A stretch of 64,000 bases of DNA, taken from positions 186,001 through 250,000 of the forward strand of contig FJUW01000019.1 of assembly GCA_900074885.1 (NCBI GenBank), in the 5' to 3' direction. Under the pieces are notes generated by a model, which was not told where the DNA came from, searched no databases, and saw only the letters and a list, made by a program, of their open reading frames with translations. The position numbers and the translations under genes are program-made. Positions 35,688 through 45,208 of the stretch are shown piece after piece; positions within the stretch are counted from its first letter, which is position 1; each line of letters begins with the position of its first letter. This DNA comes from Rhynchosporium graminicola. Lineage: Eukaryota > Ascomycota > Leotiomycetes > Helotiales > Ploettnerulaceae.

Positions 35688-35889
35688 CATTCTATAAGCA
35701 ACTAGGTATCGAAGATATCAACTTGCATCTTGTTCGCCGCAGGTTTTCTCGTCGATATAGGGGTCAGCGATGCAAAATCGATTGAAATACTGTTCGCCAC
35801 AAATATGAAATTCTCATGAGGTACTTACTGGCAGTCTACATCATCATTCTGACAGACACTTGAATTGAGTTCGCCGCAAAATTGACAGC

Positions 35890-36290
35890 GAACGAAATGC
35901 GAATCCACGTAGGTAAGATGTGCAACAAAAAGTGTCAACAAATAATTTAGCGCGTCATTCCTGTTTAGGAAAGCCCAAACTTCTCATCCCAAATTTGCGA
36001 CGTGCAACAGAACTATTTAAGCGAGTCCACTGTACCGTACTATGCCTGTTTGAGCATTCAACAATAAGTACGAATTCGCTTTCGAAAAGATGCGATAGGT
36101 AGGTATACAACGAAAGGTGTCGATATATTCTCTTCCATATTACCCGATTAGGAAAGCCCGAATTTCTCATCCCAAACTTGCGACGTGCAACAAAACCCCC
36201 CAAGCGAACTTCACGAAATGGCGCTAGGCCTGTTCGAGCAGTTGATATTGTTTACAAATTTGCTTTCGTAACGGCGCGATATGCAACAAA
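35890..36290. repeat. Diverged tandem repeat, unit about 183 bp
   Basis: The 46-base block at 35968-36013 (starting GGAAAGCCCAAACTTC) recurs at 36151-36196 with only a few changes, mostly C/T and A/G. The flanking GTAGGTA..GCAACAAAAAGTGTC and GCTTTCG..GCGATA segments also recur at the same spacing. A third partial copy starts near 36280 (TATGCAACAAAAAC). Immediately upstream, TTCGCCGCA/TTCGCCACA recurs three times (35738, 35790, 35872). The minus strand of both copies can be read as VARRKFGMR..GFP, but there is no gene around it. Confidence 0.6.
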
Positions 36291-37163
36291 AACTTTTCCA
36301 ATCACCACAATTCTAGACGTGCTCGAGCCCTCTTTCAGATCCTCGAGTCCTCTTCGTCATTCAATGATACTTGTCTAGTGGGTTCTCCCGTCTATCTTCT
36401 CATCGGCTTCGCCCTCATCCTAGGTATCTCCAAAGTCAGCCACCAAAAGTGGTCACAGGGCGGTGCAAGGAATCGCATTTGACCGTTGAAATTGGTGGCT
36501 CTTACACAGATTGAGAATATCACGATTGTTCTTTGTGTGGTACTCCTCCTGTTGAAATGGTAGGAGCACAGACCCGAGGCCTGGGTGCGATACGGGTGAA
36601 TGAGGACGTGGGATACGCAAAGCTTGGAGTAGAATAGGGATTATGTGATGGAGGGCGCGTGAGACTGCATACACTACGAATGCAAAGTCTGGAAGCCTCT
36701 GTTAACTGAATATTTTATGTACTACCGCTCCACACCTCGCGATTGTCGCCATGATTCATTTTAAGTGGTGTGAGCTATACAATATTCACTTTGTGACGCA
36801 GAAATGAACTCCCTGTAAGTCTAGTGTGCTTTAATGGCGTGAGGCTCTACAGTAATGATAGGATACTTACGCACTGTAGCAAGGAGTTTTACTGCAACCA
36901 CTCAGATTGAAGACTGGTTTCTAGACATTTCACTCTTCGGAAGCAGTTCCAGGGCGGGCAATATTTCGTGAGTGAATGAACCACACATTGTTTACATTCG
37001 AATTGCGAAGCGAGCAAGCCCAACTTCGGTCTGCCACTAGTCGCGGCCGCTTCTATCGCCCCACCTGGCTCGTCTCTTCACTACATAACAACCTTCGCAG
37101 CTCAGATCGAAAAACAAAACATCGAAAGAACAAACAAAAAGTCCCCAAAAACCAAGCGTAAAA

Positions 37164-37575
37164 ATGGCTATGAATATCACCACGTCAGGTTAGTTTTCCC
37201 CATCCGAGCACCAGCACATCACATGAGGTCGGTCTAACACGATCATAGATGTTCTCGATTTCCTCATCAAATCGACCCGTGACAAGGCAAGCCCCACTCT
37301 GGTGAACCTATTAGTCCTTCTCGTGGACCTCTTCCTAGTCTTGGGTGTGCTCGTGCTGTTTCTCATGCTTATCTGTTTGATAATCTTGGGCGCGCTGAAG
37401 CTCATGTACCTCTTCTTGATGTTCTGCAGCGCAGAACCGGTAAGTGCCCACTATGAACTCCTGAACTACAATATCTCGTCGGCACAAGCGCTGATGTCAG
37501 TGTACAGTTTCCCAGAGGCGTAACGAAGAAGTCAGGAAGAGGACGCGCGATAGATGCGCGACAGAGAAATCTTGA
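37164..37575 (+). CDS. Small three-exon membrane protein (about 91 aa)
   Basis: Exon 1 (37164-37188, MAMNITTS) joins over a 60-nt intron with a GGTCTAACAC branch to exon 2 (37249-37439), giving DVLDFLIKSTRDKASPTLVN. A 40-residue strongly hydrophobic region follows (LLVLLVDLFLVLGVLVLFLM, then LICLIILGALKLMYLFLMFC), enough for two helices or one hairpin. A GTAAGT donor at 37440 and TTTCCCAG acceptor lead to exon 3 (37516-37575), a basic tail (RRNEEVRKRTRDRCATEKS). Without the second intron the frame would stop at 37523 with a different tail. The spliced form looks better because the tail is highly charged, as expected for a cytosolic end. No family is recognised. It stands alone between gene-poor tracts. 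Confidence 0.6.
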
Positions 37576-38434
37576 GCCCGGCCGTAATGCTGAGGAGAAG
37601 AAGTTTGGACTCGGTCATGGAGAAGAGAGAGGAGAGGGAGGCGGCCACAATGAGCAGTAAAGTACTCCAGGGGGCGTTTCTGAGGATGGTGGAATTATCG
37701 TCGGTTTGGACAATGCTTATTGGGTGTGGATCATTGGGAGTCTGTTTACGCTTGGGCACTGATAGTGACCTGGACTCAGATACTGATCCAGGTTATGACG
37801 AGTGAAAACTCAAGCTTGATAGTCTCGATATGGAGCTTTTGGGAGTGCGCTATTTGGCAGTTTGTTATTATAGCACTGCACCATACAATTGTCTTCATTG
37901 CGTAGGATGACTTCCAAATCCAGTCAAATCCTCATCGTATTCATTGGTCGACTAATACACCACCATAATTAGTGTCTTGGAATCCACAAGTAAGGAGAGC
38001 TTACGACCTGAGAATCGAGCTTAGGGTATTGTATTCTGAAAAATTAATCTCGACAATTCTTCATCGATTTCGTTTCGATTCCTCTTCAACTCCGTCAGAC
38101 TTCCTCAGTGTGGCGTTGTCAGACTGACCCTGACCAGACAAAGCAGGGCAAAACTATACTATTTTCTTAACACACTCATTATTGACACACCATTGCCGCC
38201 ATTACGTGACTCAGAGTCAAAGGTCCCCGCATAAATCACACCAGTTAAATTTTCAACGTACGACCACCTCCGGGTCACTCCCCCTTTCCACGCTCCTAAC
38301 ATTCCCAGTATCACTACACCTCTCACGCTCTATCCTATTATCATTACCAAGTAACAACTCCCTCGCCACACCAATGACCTCACCCGCGCTTCTATTCGCC
38401 AACCCCCAAATCTTCATACCAGCTCTCAGTGCTC
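37576..38434. other. Intergenic tract
   Basis: An ATG-initiated plus-strand frame at 37554-37805 (83 codons, ending DSDTDPGYDE) overlaps the end of the membrane-protein gene in another phase and is probably chance. The rest is the 3' flank of the regulator gene. Confidence 0.4.
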
Positions 38435-40482
38435 CTAGGCCCAGTCTTCCCTATCCCGCCCCTCCACATATGCCTTCTCACTATTCCTCCCGATGTCAAC
38501 CATCATACTCAACCCGACATCTCCCCACCTCCTATAACCTTTATACCATCCACAAGCACTGACTTGAGCCATAACGGCCAGTGCAAGAGCACAAGTTGCC
38601 AGGGGAGAATACTTCATGTTGGAACCTGGAAGGGCGAAGGAGGTGATTGATGCTTCGAGCGCTTCGATCGCTCTGGCGGTGTGCATAGTTAGGGATTGTG
38701 CGATGCTCTTACTTTGGCGGGAGGTGGAGAGAGAAGTAGTGGGTGTGCATATCGAACGCTTTTCTAGTGCCGAATATGGCAGGTGAGAGGTGGGTCGATG
38801 TAGCAGGAGAAACTCCCTTGGGATGTTGTTAGCGAGTTCCTTACATTCGTAGTGGATTTAATATCTGGAAAGCATGTTAAAAGGACGTACGTCTTGACAA
38901 TCAAGTGCGCAAGAAACATCGTTTCGTCTACACTCCCATCTGGCCGTACCATCTCCTTTTTGCAGGGCGACAGATACATCTGCCAATTTACGAGCTTTGC
39001 ATCTGCAGCCGTGACTGCCTTGTCACCGGGCTCGTGAGGTGAGCGGATTGTTGTCATGGAGTGGCTGAGGATACGGATACTGTCTAGGAGGTAGGTAAGT
39101 GAGGAAAAGGTAATTTCCTTCTCGAGAAATTCTCGCGCGTCATATTGAGCAAACGTGTGAGGCATTGAGATGAACTGACTGGGAGTACAGTGATGCTTTG
39201 GATGAAATGTGATAGTTTTATGAAAGGTTGAAAAGTGAAACTTACTCCACTTTCATACTCGACATCTTCGCAGGGCAGATCAACGTTCATAGACGTATAT
39301 TGCAAACGATGCGTACAGTAGTGACTGATCGTGGCGAAGAGTCCATCGAGGGTGAACAGAAACCACCAAGTCCTCCTCCAGCTTTCTTGCAAAACGACAT
39401 CGCCTTCTCCAGTAGTCAAGGCGTATTCTGGCTGGTTCATACCAAGAGCTAGAGCGATGTCAATAGCTCTGTCGACATACTTCTCAGCAACATCATACTC
39501 ATCACTACAGTGTCTAGCGAGGGCGAAGAGTATGAGTGCTTGAACGGAGAAGCCATCGATAGGAAGGGTGGACGATGAAAGTGCTTTTTCAGCGAAGCCA
39601 AGTATGGTTCTGAGGGTACATCGGGGAGGTAGACTGATCCAATGTATTTCATCACCGGCATGAGGTGCTCTAGAGATGCGGGATTAGACCGCAAGCGAGC
39701 TTGTAGCTGATTCCTCGGTAGAACAACTGGATGAGCATTATTGAAGAACTCGTAATACGTCGCTATGAGATCTACATCATTCATCTTGATTTTCAGCTCA
39801 ACGGGTGAGATCGCAAGTGAGACTGGTACAGATATCCGGTGGTTGCTTGTAGTTTCCCAGGATATTTTCGAGACACAGTCGTTGTCTGTATTGGGGGTTC
39901 TGCCGTCAGATCCAGGAGACTGGCTTTGCGCTTGAGATGACGTTTTGGGTTCTGCTATAGCCGGAGCCTTGTGCGAACCACCTCGTCGGGACTTCGTGTA
40001 GACGCAGGTCTTGTCATAAACTTGGCATCTCGTGCACACCGGCTCTACAGAATCACATTTCATGTGTCTGTGAACTTATTAGCCACAGCACTTCGGAATA
40101 AAAACATCCAAAAGGAGAATTTTGTCCACTAAAACGATCATATTGTGGAACGGGAGAACGGAACTAACCGGGACCGACATGCTATACACGCTCTTGAGGC
40201 TCGTACGCGGGACTTCAACTGCGACTGTTGACCAGATCCCGTTTCAATAGGCTCTCCCCATATCCCCACCTGCGTCTGCGCAATATCCATGTCTGGGAAT
40301 TCCACCATGCTAGGATCGAATGAAAAGTCCGGATCAAGGAAGAACTGCGAGCTGGTATCCATTACAAAATAGTCCATCTCAGGAAATTCCTGCCCCTGGG
40401 GCTGTAATTGATCGATTGAGAGATACAGCGGGTATACAGGTGGATCTGTAGCGATGCAGCTCTGGGGAGAAGTCATAAACAT
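38435..40482 (-). CDS. Zn2Cys6 transcription factor with an apparent one-base frameshift
   Basis: Four exons: 40169-40482, 39246-40067, 38891-39174 and 38435-38816. The binuclear cluster ACIACRSRHMKCDS..CTRC..C (about residues 98-129) is split by a 101-nt intron and preceded by an acidic N-terminus. Exon 2 reads the fungal-TF regulatory domain (PF04082-type) through LMPVMKYIGSVYLPDVPSEP, then loses frame at a run of five T (39585-39589). The next phase continues with ALSSSTLPIDGFSVQALILF and ALGMNQPEYALTTGEG. The total length of exon 2 is one base short of fitting the downstream phase, so a single missing base explains it. The last intron (74 nt, GTACGT, CTAAC branch) joins to TEFLLLHRPTSHLPYSALEK. 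If intact it would have about 600 residues. Either a homopolymer sequencing error or a recent pseudogene. Target genes are unknown. Confidence 0.8.
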
Positions 40483-41665
40483 GTGTGCTTGTGTATGCAA
40501 AGGTGTTTGATATTGCACAATTTGAAAGTGGAAGGTGGAATTGGAATCTCGGTTACCGCACCTACGAGACAATATAGAGAAATAGGCTGGTTATACAGAT
40601 ATGATTCTAGTCGTATCCCGGGATTGTGAGCAAGAAAAGAGACGGAATTGTTTTCTTACACTTCTGTTTCATTTGTCAGGCATGAACATGATGTCAGAAG
40701 TTTCTGAGGCCCTCTACTTCTAGAGGCCATTGAAGACTCCATCTGGTATAGCAATATTGTTCGACGGCCGAAATGTCCCGCTCAACAGCAGATGAAGGAA
40801 GAGAATCAGGAGACTTGAATTCGAAAGAAAGTCTGGCTTATCCTCTCACACCCACTCTTCCATCGGCAGTCTCTTGGCTCAGGTTATACAAGCCTATCAA
40901 GTTGCCTGTCTCGCAGTAACATCCAAAACGGTATAGCGCAGAGAGTTGTTGTCAGCGGACTTGGCTTCACTTGGCTGGATGGACGCTTTTCCCGTAGGCT
41001 ATTATTATTCTCCGCCTTGCTGCTGGCCGCTGACAAACGCATTGGCGATTTCGCCCTAACTACGCATCTCCGCGCAAAGTCCTTACGAATTCTGGAATTC
41101 CATCCAAAAGTGTACGGGCTGGCGTTCTTGTGACAGGGTACTCCGTCACTGATGCGCTGCTTTTGAACACCTTCATTACCTGTGCCTCCAAAGCGAAGCC
41201 TGCTGTATATACGAGACCAAAGTGGATCTATGCTCAAAAGACTCTGGAACTTTGAGAACGACCAAATCTCGGGGCTTTGCAGAAGCTTACACATCTGAAT
41301 GTTTTGCCATCCACAGTGAAGGTGTCACAAACCCTGTGAATCGCTGAGTACATTGCTTGGCTAATAGTCCAATAACCAATGCTTGATTCTTGGTCTCCGC
41401 TACCCGATATCGTGTTACTACCAAAGCTGTGATACTGCTACGACGTATATATGATGCGAGATTTCGCTTAAGAGTGCTTCTTCTCATGATAAATACATGC
41501 ACCAAGCAATTCACACATTCATATCTGAAGACAGCTTCCAAAATCTACTTGAAATACTTCAATCATTTCACTTCTTTTGTCATTCAAGTTCGACCACTTT
41601 GCCAGCTTAATACCGAAACTGTCTTTCCATCTCACAAACACTCCCTGTCATCCCATCATCGCAAG
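40483..41665. other. Divergent promoter region between the Zn2Cys6 gene and the oxidoreductase
   Basis: About 1.2 kb between two divergent genes. A minus-strand ATG frame at 40884-41294 (136 codons) is open by chance or is an unknown small gene; it has no motif. The right-hand 60 bases are the A/C-rich leader of the oxidoreductase (CACAAACACTCCCTGTCATC). Such pairing of a Zn2Cys6 regulator with an enzyme may mean control of its neighbour, an inference. Confidence 0.4.
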
Positions 41666-42658
41666 ATGGCAAACGTGAAACTACCTAGAACCATGAGAGC
41701 CCTCTTCCAACCCGACCCCCTCTCAACCAAGCTCATCCTCGCCACAGTCCCTCTCCCCACTCCAAAAGCCGACGAACATTTAATCCGCGTCCACACCGCC
41801 GCAATCACCAATGGCGAGTTACTGTGGCCGAAAAATTATGCCCTGAGTATCCCTGGCAAAGAGACGACACCTCTCTACGACATGGCCGGAACCGTCGTTA
41901 CCGCACCAAATGGCTCCCCTTTCAAGCCCGGCGATGAAGTATACGCCCGTACAGACTACAAGCGCACAGGATCCGGACGCGAGTATACGTGCGTAACAGC
42001 TGTAGAACTTGCACTTCGGCCTAAGAGCTTGAGTTGGGCGGAAACTGCTACGGTCGGTATGTCGGCTGAAACTGCTTACCAGGCATTGTTCGTACAAGCA
42101 GGCTTGAAGCGTGAAGCTAGGACTGGTGCGAAAGGGACTAGGATTTATATCACTGCTGCTTCTGGTAGTGTCGGTTCTTGGGTTGTTCAGCTCGCGAAGT
42201 GGGCTGGTGCTGAAGTCGTGGCTTCATGTTCCGCAGACAGTGTTGAGCGAGTGAAGTCACTTGATGCAGATGAAGTCCTTGATTACCGCTCTGTTGATGT
42301 GAGAGCATGGGCCTCCGACCCAGCTAAGAAAGTCGATTTGGTGATTGATTGCATTGGACGACAGTCACTTACCGATGCATGGCACGCAGCCAAGTCAAAT
42401 GGGACGATAATCAGTATTTACCAGCCGCCTGAACAGCAGAAGCCCGCGGAGCTTGACGTAACGGGTATAAAGAATTTCTTCTTCATTCAGGAGGCATTAG
42501 GTGAAAATTTGAAGTTCGTGACGAATTTGTGGGAGGAGGCGGGGTTTGTGGCAAGTTTGGATAGTGTGTGGCCGCTTGAGGAATTTGAGAAGGCTGTGGA
42601 GAGGTTGGAGAGTGGGAAGACGAAGGGAAAGATTGTTCTTGATATGGGTGTGCAGTAG
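41666..42658 (+). CDS. Zinc-independent MDR oxidoreductase (quinone reductase-like)
   Basis: A single-exon, 330-residue medium-chain dehydrogenase/reductase using NADPH to reduce quinone- or enone-type substrates. The N-terminal GroES-like half has PLPTPKADEHLIRVHTAAIT, YDMAGTVV and FKPGDEVYAR. The Rossmann half carries YITAASGSVGSWVVQLAKWA (AxxGxxG near residues 164-170), then VVASCSADSVERVKSLDADE and VDLVIDCIGR. The end is EEFEKAVERLESGKTKGKIV, as in the family. No catalytic-zinc Cys/His set and no structural-zinc cysteine lobe are present, so it is of the zinc-free class. The frame is open for 92 codons upstream, but the ATG at 41666 (CAAGATGGCAAACG) fits family starts. It diverges from the damaged Zn2Cys6 regulator. 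Confidence 0.9.
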   Translation: MANVKLPRTMRALFQPDPLSTKLILATVPLPTPKADEHLIRVHTAAITNGELLWPKNYALSIPGKETTPLYDMAGTVVTAPNGSPFKPGDEVYARTDYKRTGSGREYTCVTAVELALRPKSLSWAETATVGMSAETAYQALFVQAGLKREARTGAKGTRIYITAASGSVGSWVVQLAKWAGAEVVASCSADSVERVKSLDADEVLDYRSVDVRAWASDPAKKVDLVIDCIGRQSLTDAWHAAKSNGTIISIYQPPEQQKPAELDVTGIKNFFFIQEALGENLKFVTNLWEEAGFVASLDSVWPLEEFEKAVERLESGKTKGKIVLDMGVQ

Positions 42659-42995
42659 TCCATGAGATATAGATATACTACTTGCTATTCGATTATCAAT
42701 GATCATGCTTTAATTGTTACTCAAGCTTCAGTCCGGAAAGTCTTTATGTTTCACATCTGGTTCGACTAGGATCATAGCTGTGGAGCCAAGGGTTTTGACT
42801 TTCACTTCGAGGAATTTGGATCAAATTAATGTGTAGGATGGATGATTTCATTGAAAGACCACGGTAGGTACATGCACTTTTCCATGAGTAGAGCAAGAGC
42901 AAAATAAGAAATAAACTACCAAAACAATCAGGGACTGACAGCAGACTGACAACAGATACCAATAGATCAAACATGACAGGAAAATAGGACGTCAC

Positions 42996-44098
42996 TTAAC
43001 ACACGCATCCTCGCATCAAGACATTGAGGAGACAACACCAAAGAAACAAGGACATCGCTGTTGCCAGAGCCGCTCCACTTCTCCACTTTTTGGTGTTTAC
43101 CAAATTATCGTAGCGTGACTTAAGCGAAACCATGAACTTCTCCAGATGAGCCTTCAATTTGACAGCACGAGCATACCCATTGCCGCGCTTATTACCACAA
43201 TTCAAGCAGCAGTGGTGCCGGATTCCGAGTTGGAAAGACTCGTAGTGGCGCTGAGAATCGCTGGGACGGGTGAAGCTTTCTGGGCAGTAGGCGCAGAGAG
43301 GTTGGAGCTCGCTGCACAGGTGCTGGAGTTGGAGCTAGAGATAGCGGCATGGGTACCATAGGACCGGAACGCTGTGGATCGAATGCCCTTGGCAACCCCC
43401 TTTCCAGAGCTGGGTCACCATAGTTGAGGACGAAAGGTTGCATCAACACCCCGCCAGCAGGATACATCGTTACTACACCCAAACTATTGAGAAGGCCCAT
43501 TGGCATCCCCATTTCGCCAATGTTACATTCGAACTTTTCAGCGGTAAAGCCATCAGATTTCGTCATGAAGTCAGTGTCATGTGGGCTGAGACTGTTCAAG
43601 TCGATCTCCACACGAGGTCCGACGCTGTCTCGAAATGCATCTTGCGCCGGAAAGGTCTGTTGATTCCAATAGGGCGAACAATCAAGATGGACGATAGTTT
43701 CGTCTAGCTCCAGAGCATTCTTAGCAAAGTTTTGTCCGCTGGAATCACTGCCAAAGCATGACGGTACCCGATTGATCGACTGAGTCTCAAAACTTGTTGT
43801 ACGACCGTGTGTGTGGACATTCCCATCAGCTTCACCAAGCTTTACATAACCGGCCAATTGAGATGCAGGCTCGGCTGGAATGGTATGGACAGTCCTTCGG
43901 TAGGATTTGGCCTTTACATTGATTAATAAAGAAGAAGGACTCCCCGGGCTTCAATTGAGCCAAGATGCGGTTCCAGAGCTTCACTAGCTGAGGAGCCACG
44001 ATAGGACAGGGCGGACTATGAGGGCATCGGGGCGCGGGCGTATGCATCGTGGTGTGATATTGCCTGATCTTCAAACGATTAGGGTCCACATCCTCCAT
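42996..44098 (-). CDS. C2H2-type zinc-finger protein, tentative three-exon model
   Basis: A model with exons 43918-44098, 43397-43874 and 42996-43311 keeps phase and gives 324 residues. The last exon holds CAYCPESFTRPSDSQRHYES, a C-x2-C-x12-H finger with the RPSD..RH signature of fungal C2H2 proteins. A second Cys pair with spaced His (CLNCGNKRGNGYARAVKLKA followed by HLEKF) and a cysteine-rich hydrophobic C-terminus come next. Exon 2 encodes an acidic, Asp/Ser-rich region (RVEIDLNSLSPHDTDF) typical of activators. The introns are weak: the first is only 43 nt (GTAAAG..CCAG) and the second has a GTTGCC donor. Exons 2 and 3 are convincing as coding; the start and exact joins are not. Possible transcription factor. 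Confidence 0.5.
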
Positions 44099-45208
44099 CC
44101 TCAATCCTCACCCATCATCATTCACCCAACCTTCCATCCAGCATCTACTATCTCCGCAAAAATCCATAAATCATGCCTCCACCACACCGCACTAGTGTCA
44201 CTATACCACACCACATCACATCACATCATACCTCCCCATAAACCGGTGATTTGTCCTCTCTCCCAATCTCTTTCCTTCACCAAACCAAAACCAAAAAAGC
44301 ACTAATCACGTGGTGCGACGTATTCCTCCCCTCACCTACACTCGCCACAAAAATCCATAGGTACCATATTTACAGTGCATCTTCCTTCCTTCTCAGATCT
44401 CTTCACTATAACTACAAACTAGACCAATCTCTGATAAGGCATGACAAATGCGGATTTTACAGTTTTCAATGTTCGCAGAGCCTAGCGTAAATTGATTTAA
44501 TTTAGCTGATATGAATAGGCAAGACCTAGTAGAAAAAGCATTGGAACCACTAGATCAGGTAAAATGAGTCATGTAAAGGCTTAATGAAATAGAATTGCGG
44601 ATGAATGAGAATCTCGCGTCACTTCGTAGATAGATCGAAGGGCTTTTTACGATCTTAGGATACAAGTAGCTTTTCACGTTGTTGGAGATTGCTTGTGATG
44701 TGTGAATACTATTATGGGTTTCATCTCGTGTGTAGAGCCTATCTAGACTATCGATCCATCTATCTCTGTCCCAAGTCTAGCAACATCCAGGTTCACAGCC
44801 TCAAATCATGAAGAAACAAGAGCATTAAGAATTGGAAGCTTCAACAGCAGACCGGGATAAGAGGCAGAAGCAAAAGCCCAACCATCCATCACATCAGCAA
44901 GATACCAAAATTGTAGATGCCCAACACCGCAATCTGAAATATTTGCCAGGCACCAAGGGTATCTGAGGGAGAAAACGAGCAACTCAAGGCAGCCACAACT
45001 CCGGGAATTCAAAGAGGAAATCCCTCAAACTCCATCCGAAAGAATTGCTATCGGTTGCCAATATGTGTACCCCTCGCTCAACATCATATGTCCATCGCAA
45101 ATCAGTGTAAATGTGCACTTGAAGATCCAGGTGTGCTATAGGAGATGCCAGGTACTATGGAGAATTAGTGGAAGAATTTTAAATGAGTGCAACTGATGCA
45201 TTTACTTA
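44099..45208. other. Intergenic tract
   Basis: Upstream flank of the C2H2 gene, with CACCACATCA-type short repeats near 44210-44230, and 3' flank of the WG-repeat gene. No coding or RNA gene is supported. Confidence 0.45.

Noticed and set aside
37532..37759. Minus-strand frame with a hydrophobic centre next to the membrane-protein gene
   Set aside because: It has no ATG, only a GTG at the putative start, and overlaps the charged tail exon region. Probably a mirror effect of the other strand.
39246..40067. A small intron instead of a frameshift in the Zn2Cys6 gene
   Set aside because: Possible GT..AG pairs near the break are 10, 25 or 46 bases and have the wrong length modulo three. The 80-base option would delete conserved sequence.
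40884..41294. 136-codon minus-strand ORF between the regulator and the oxidoreductase
   Set aside because: No motif, no leader context, and it lies in a shared promoter. Length alone is not enough.
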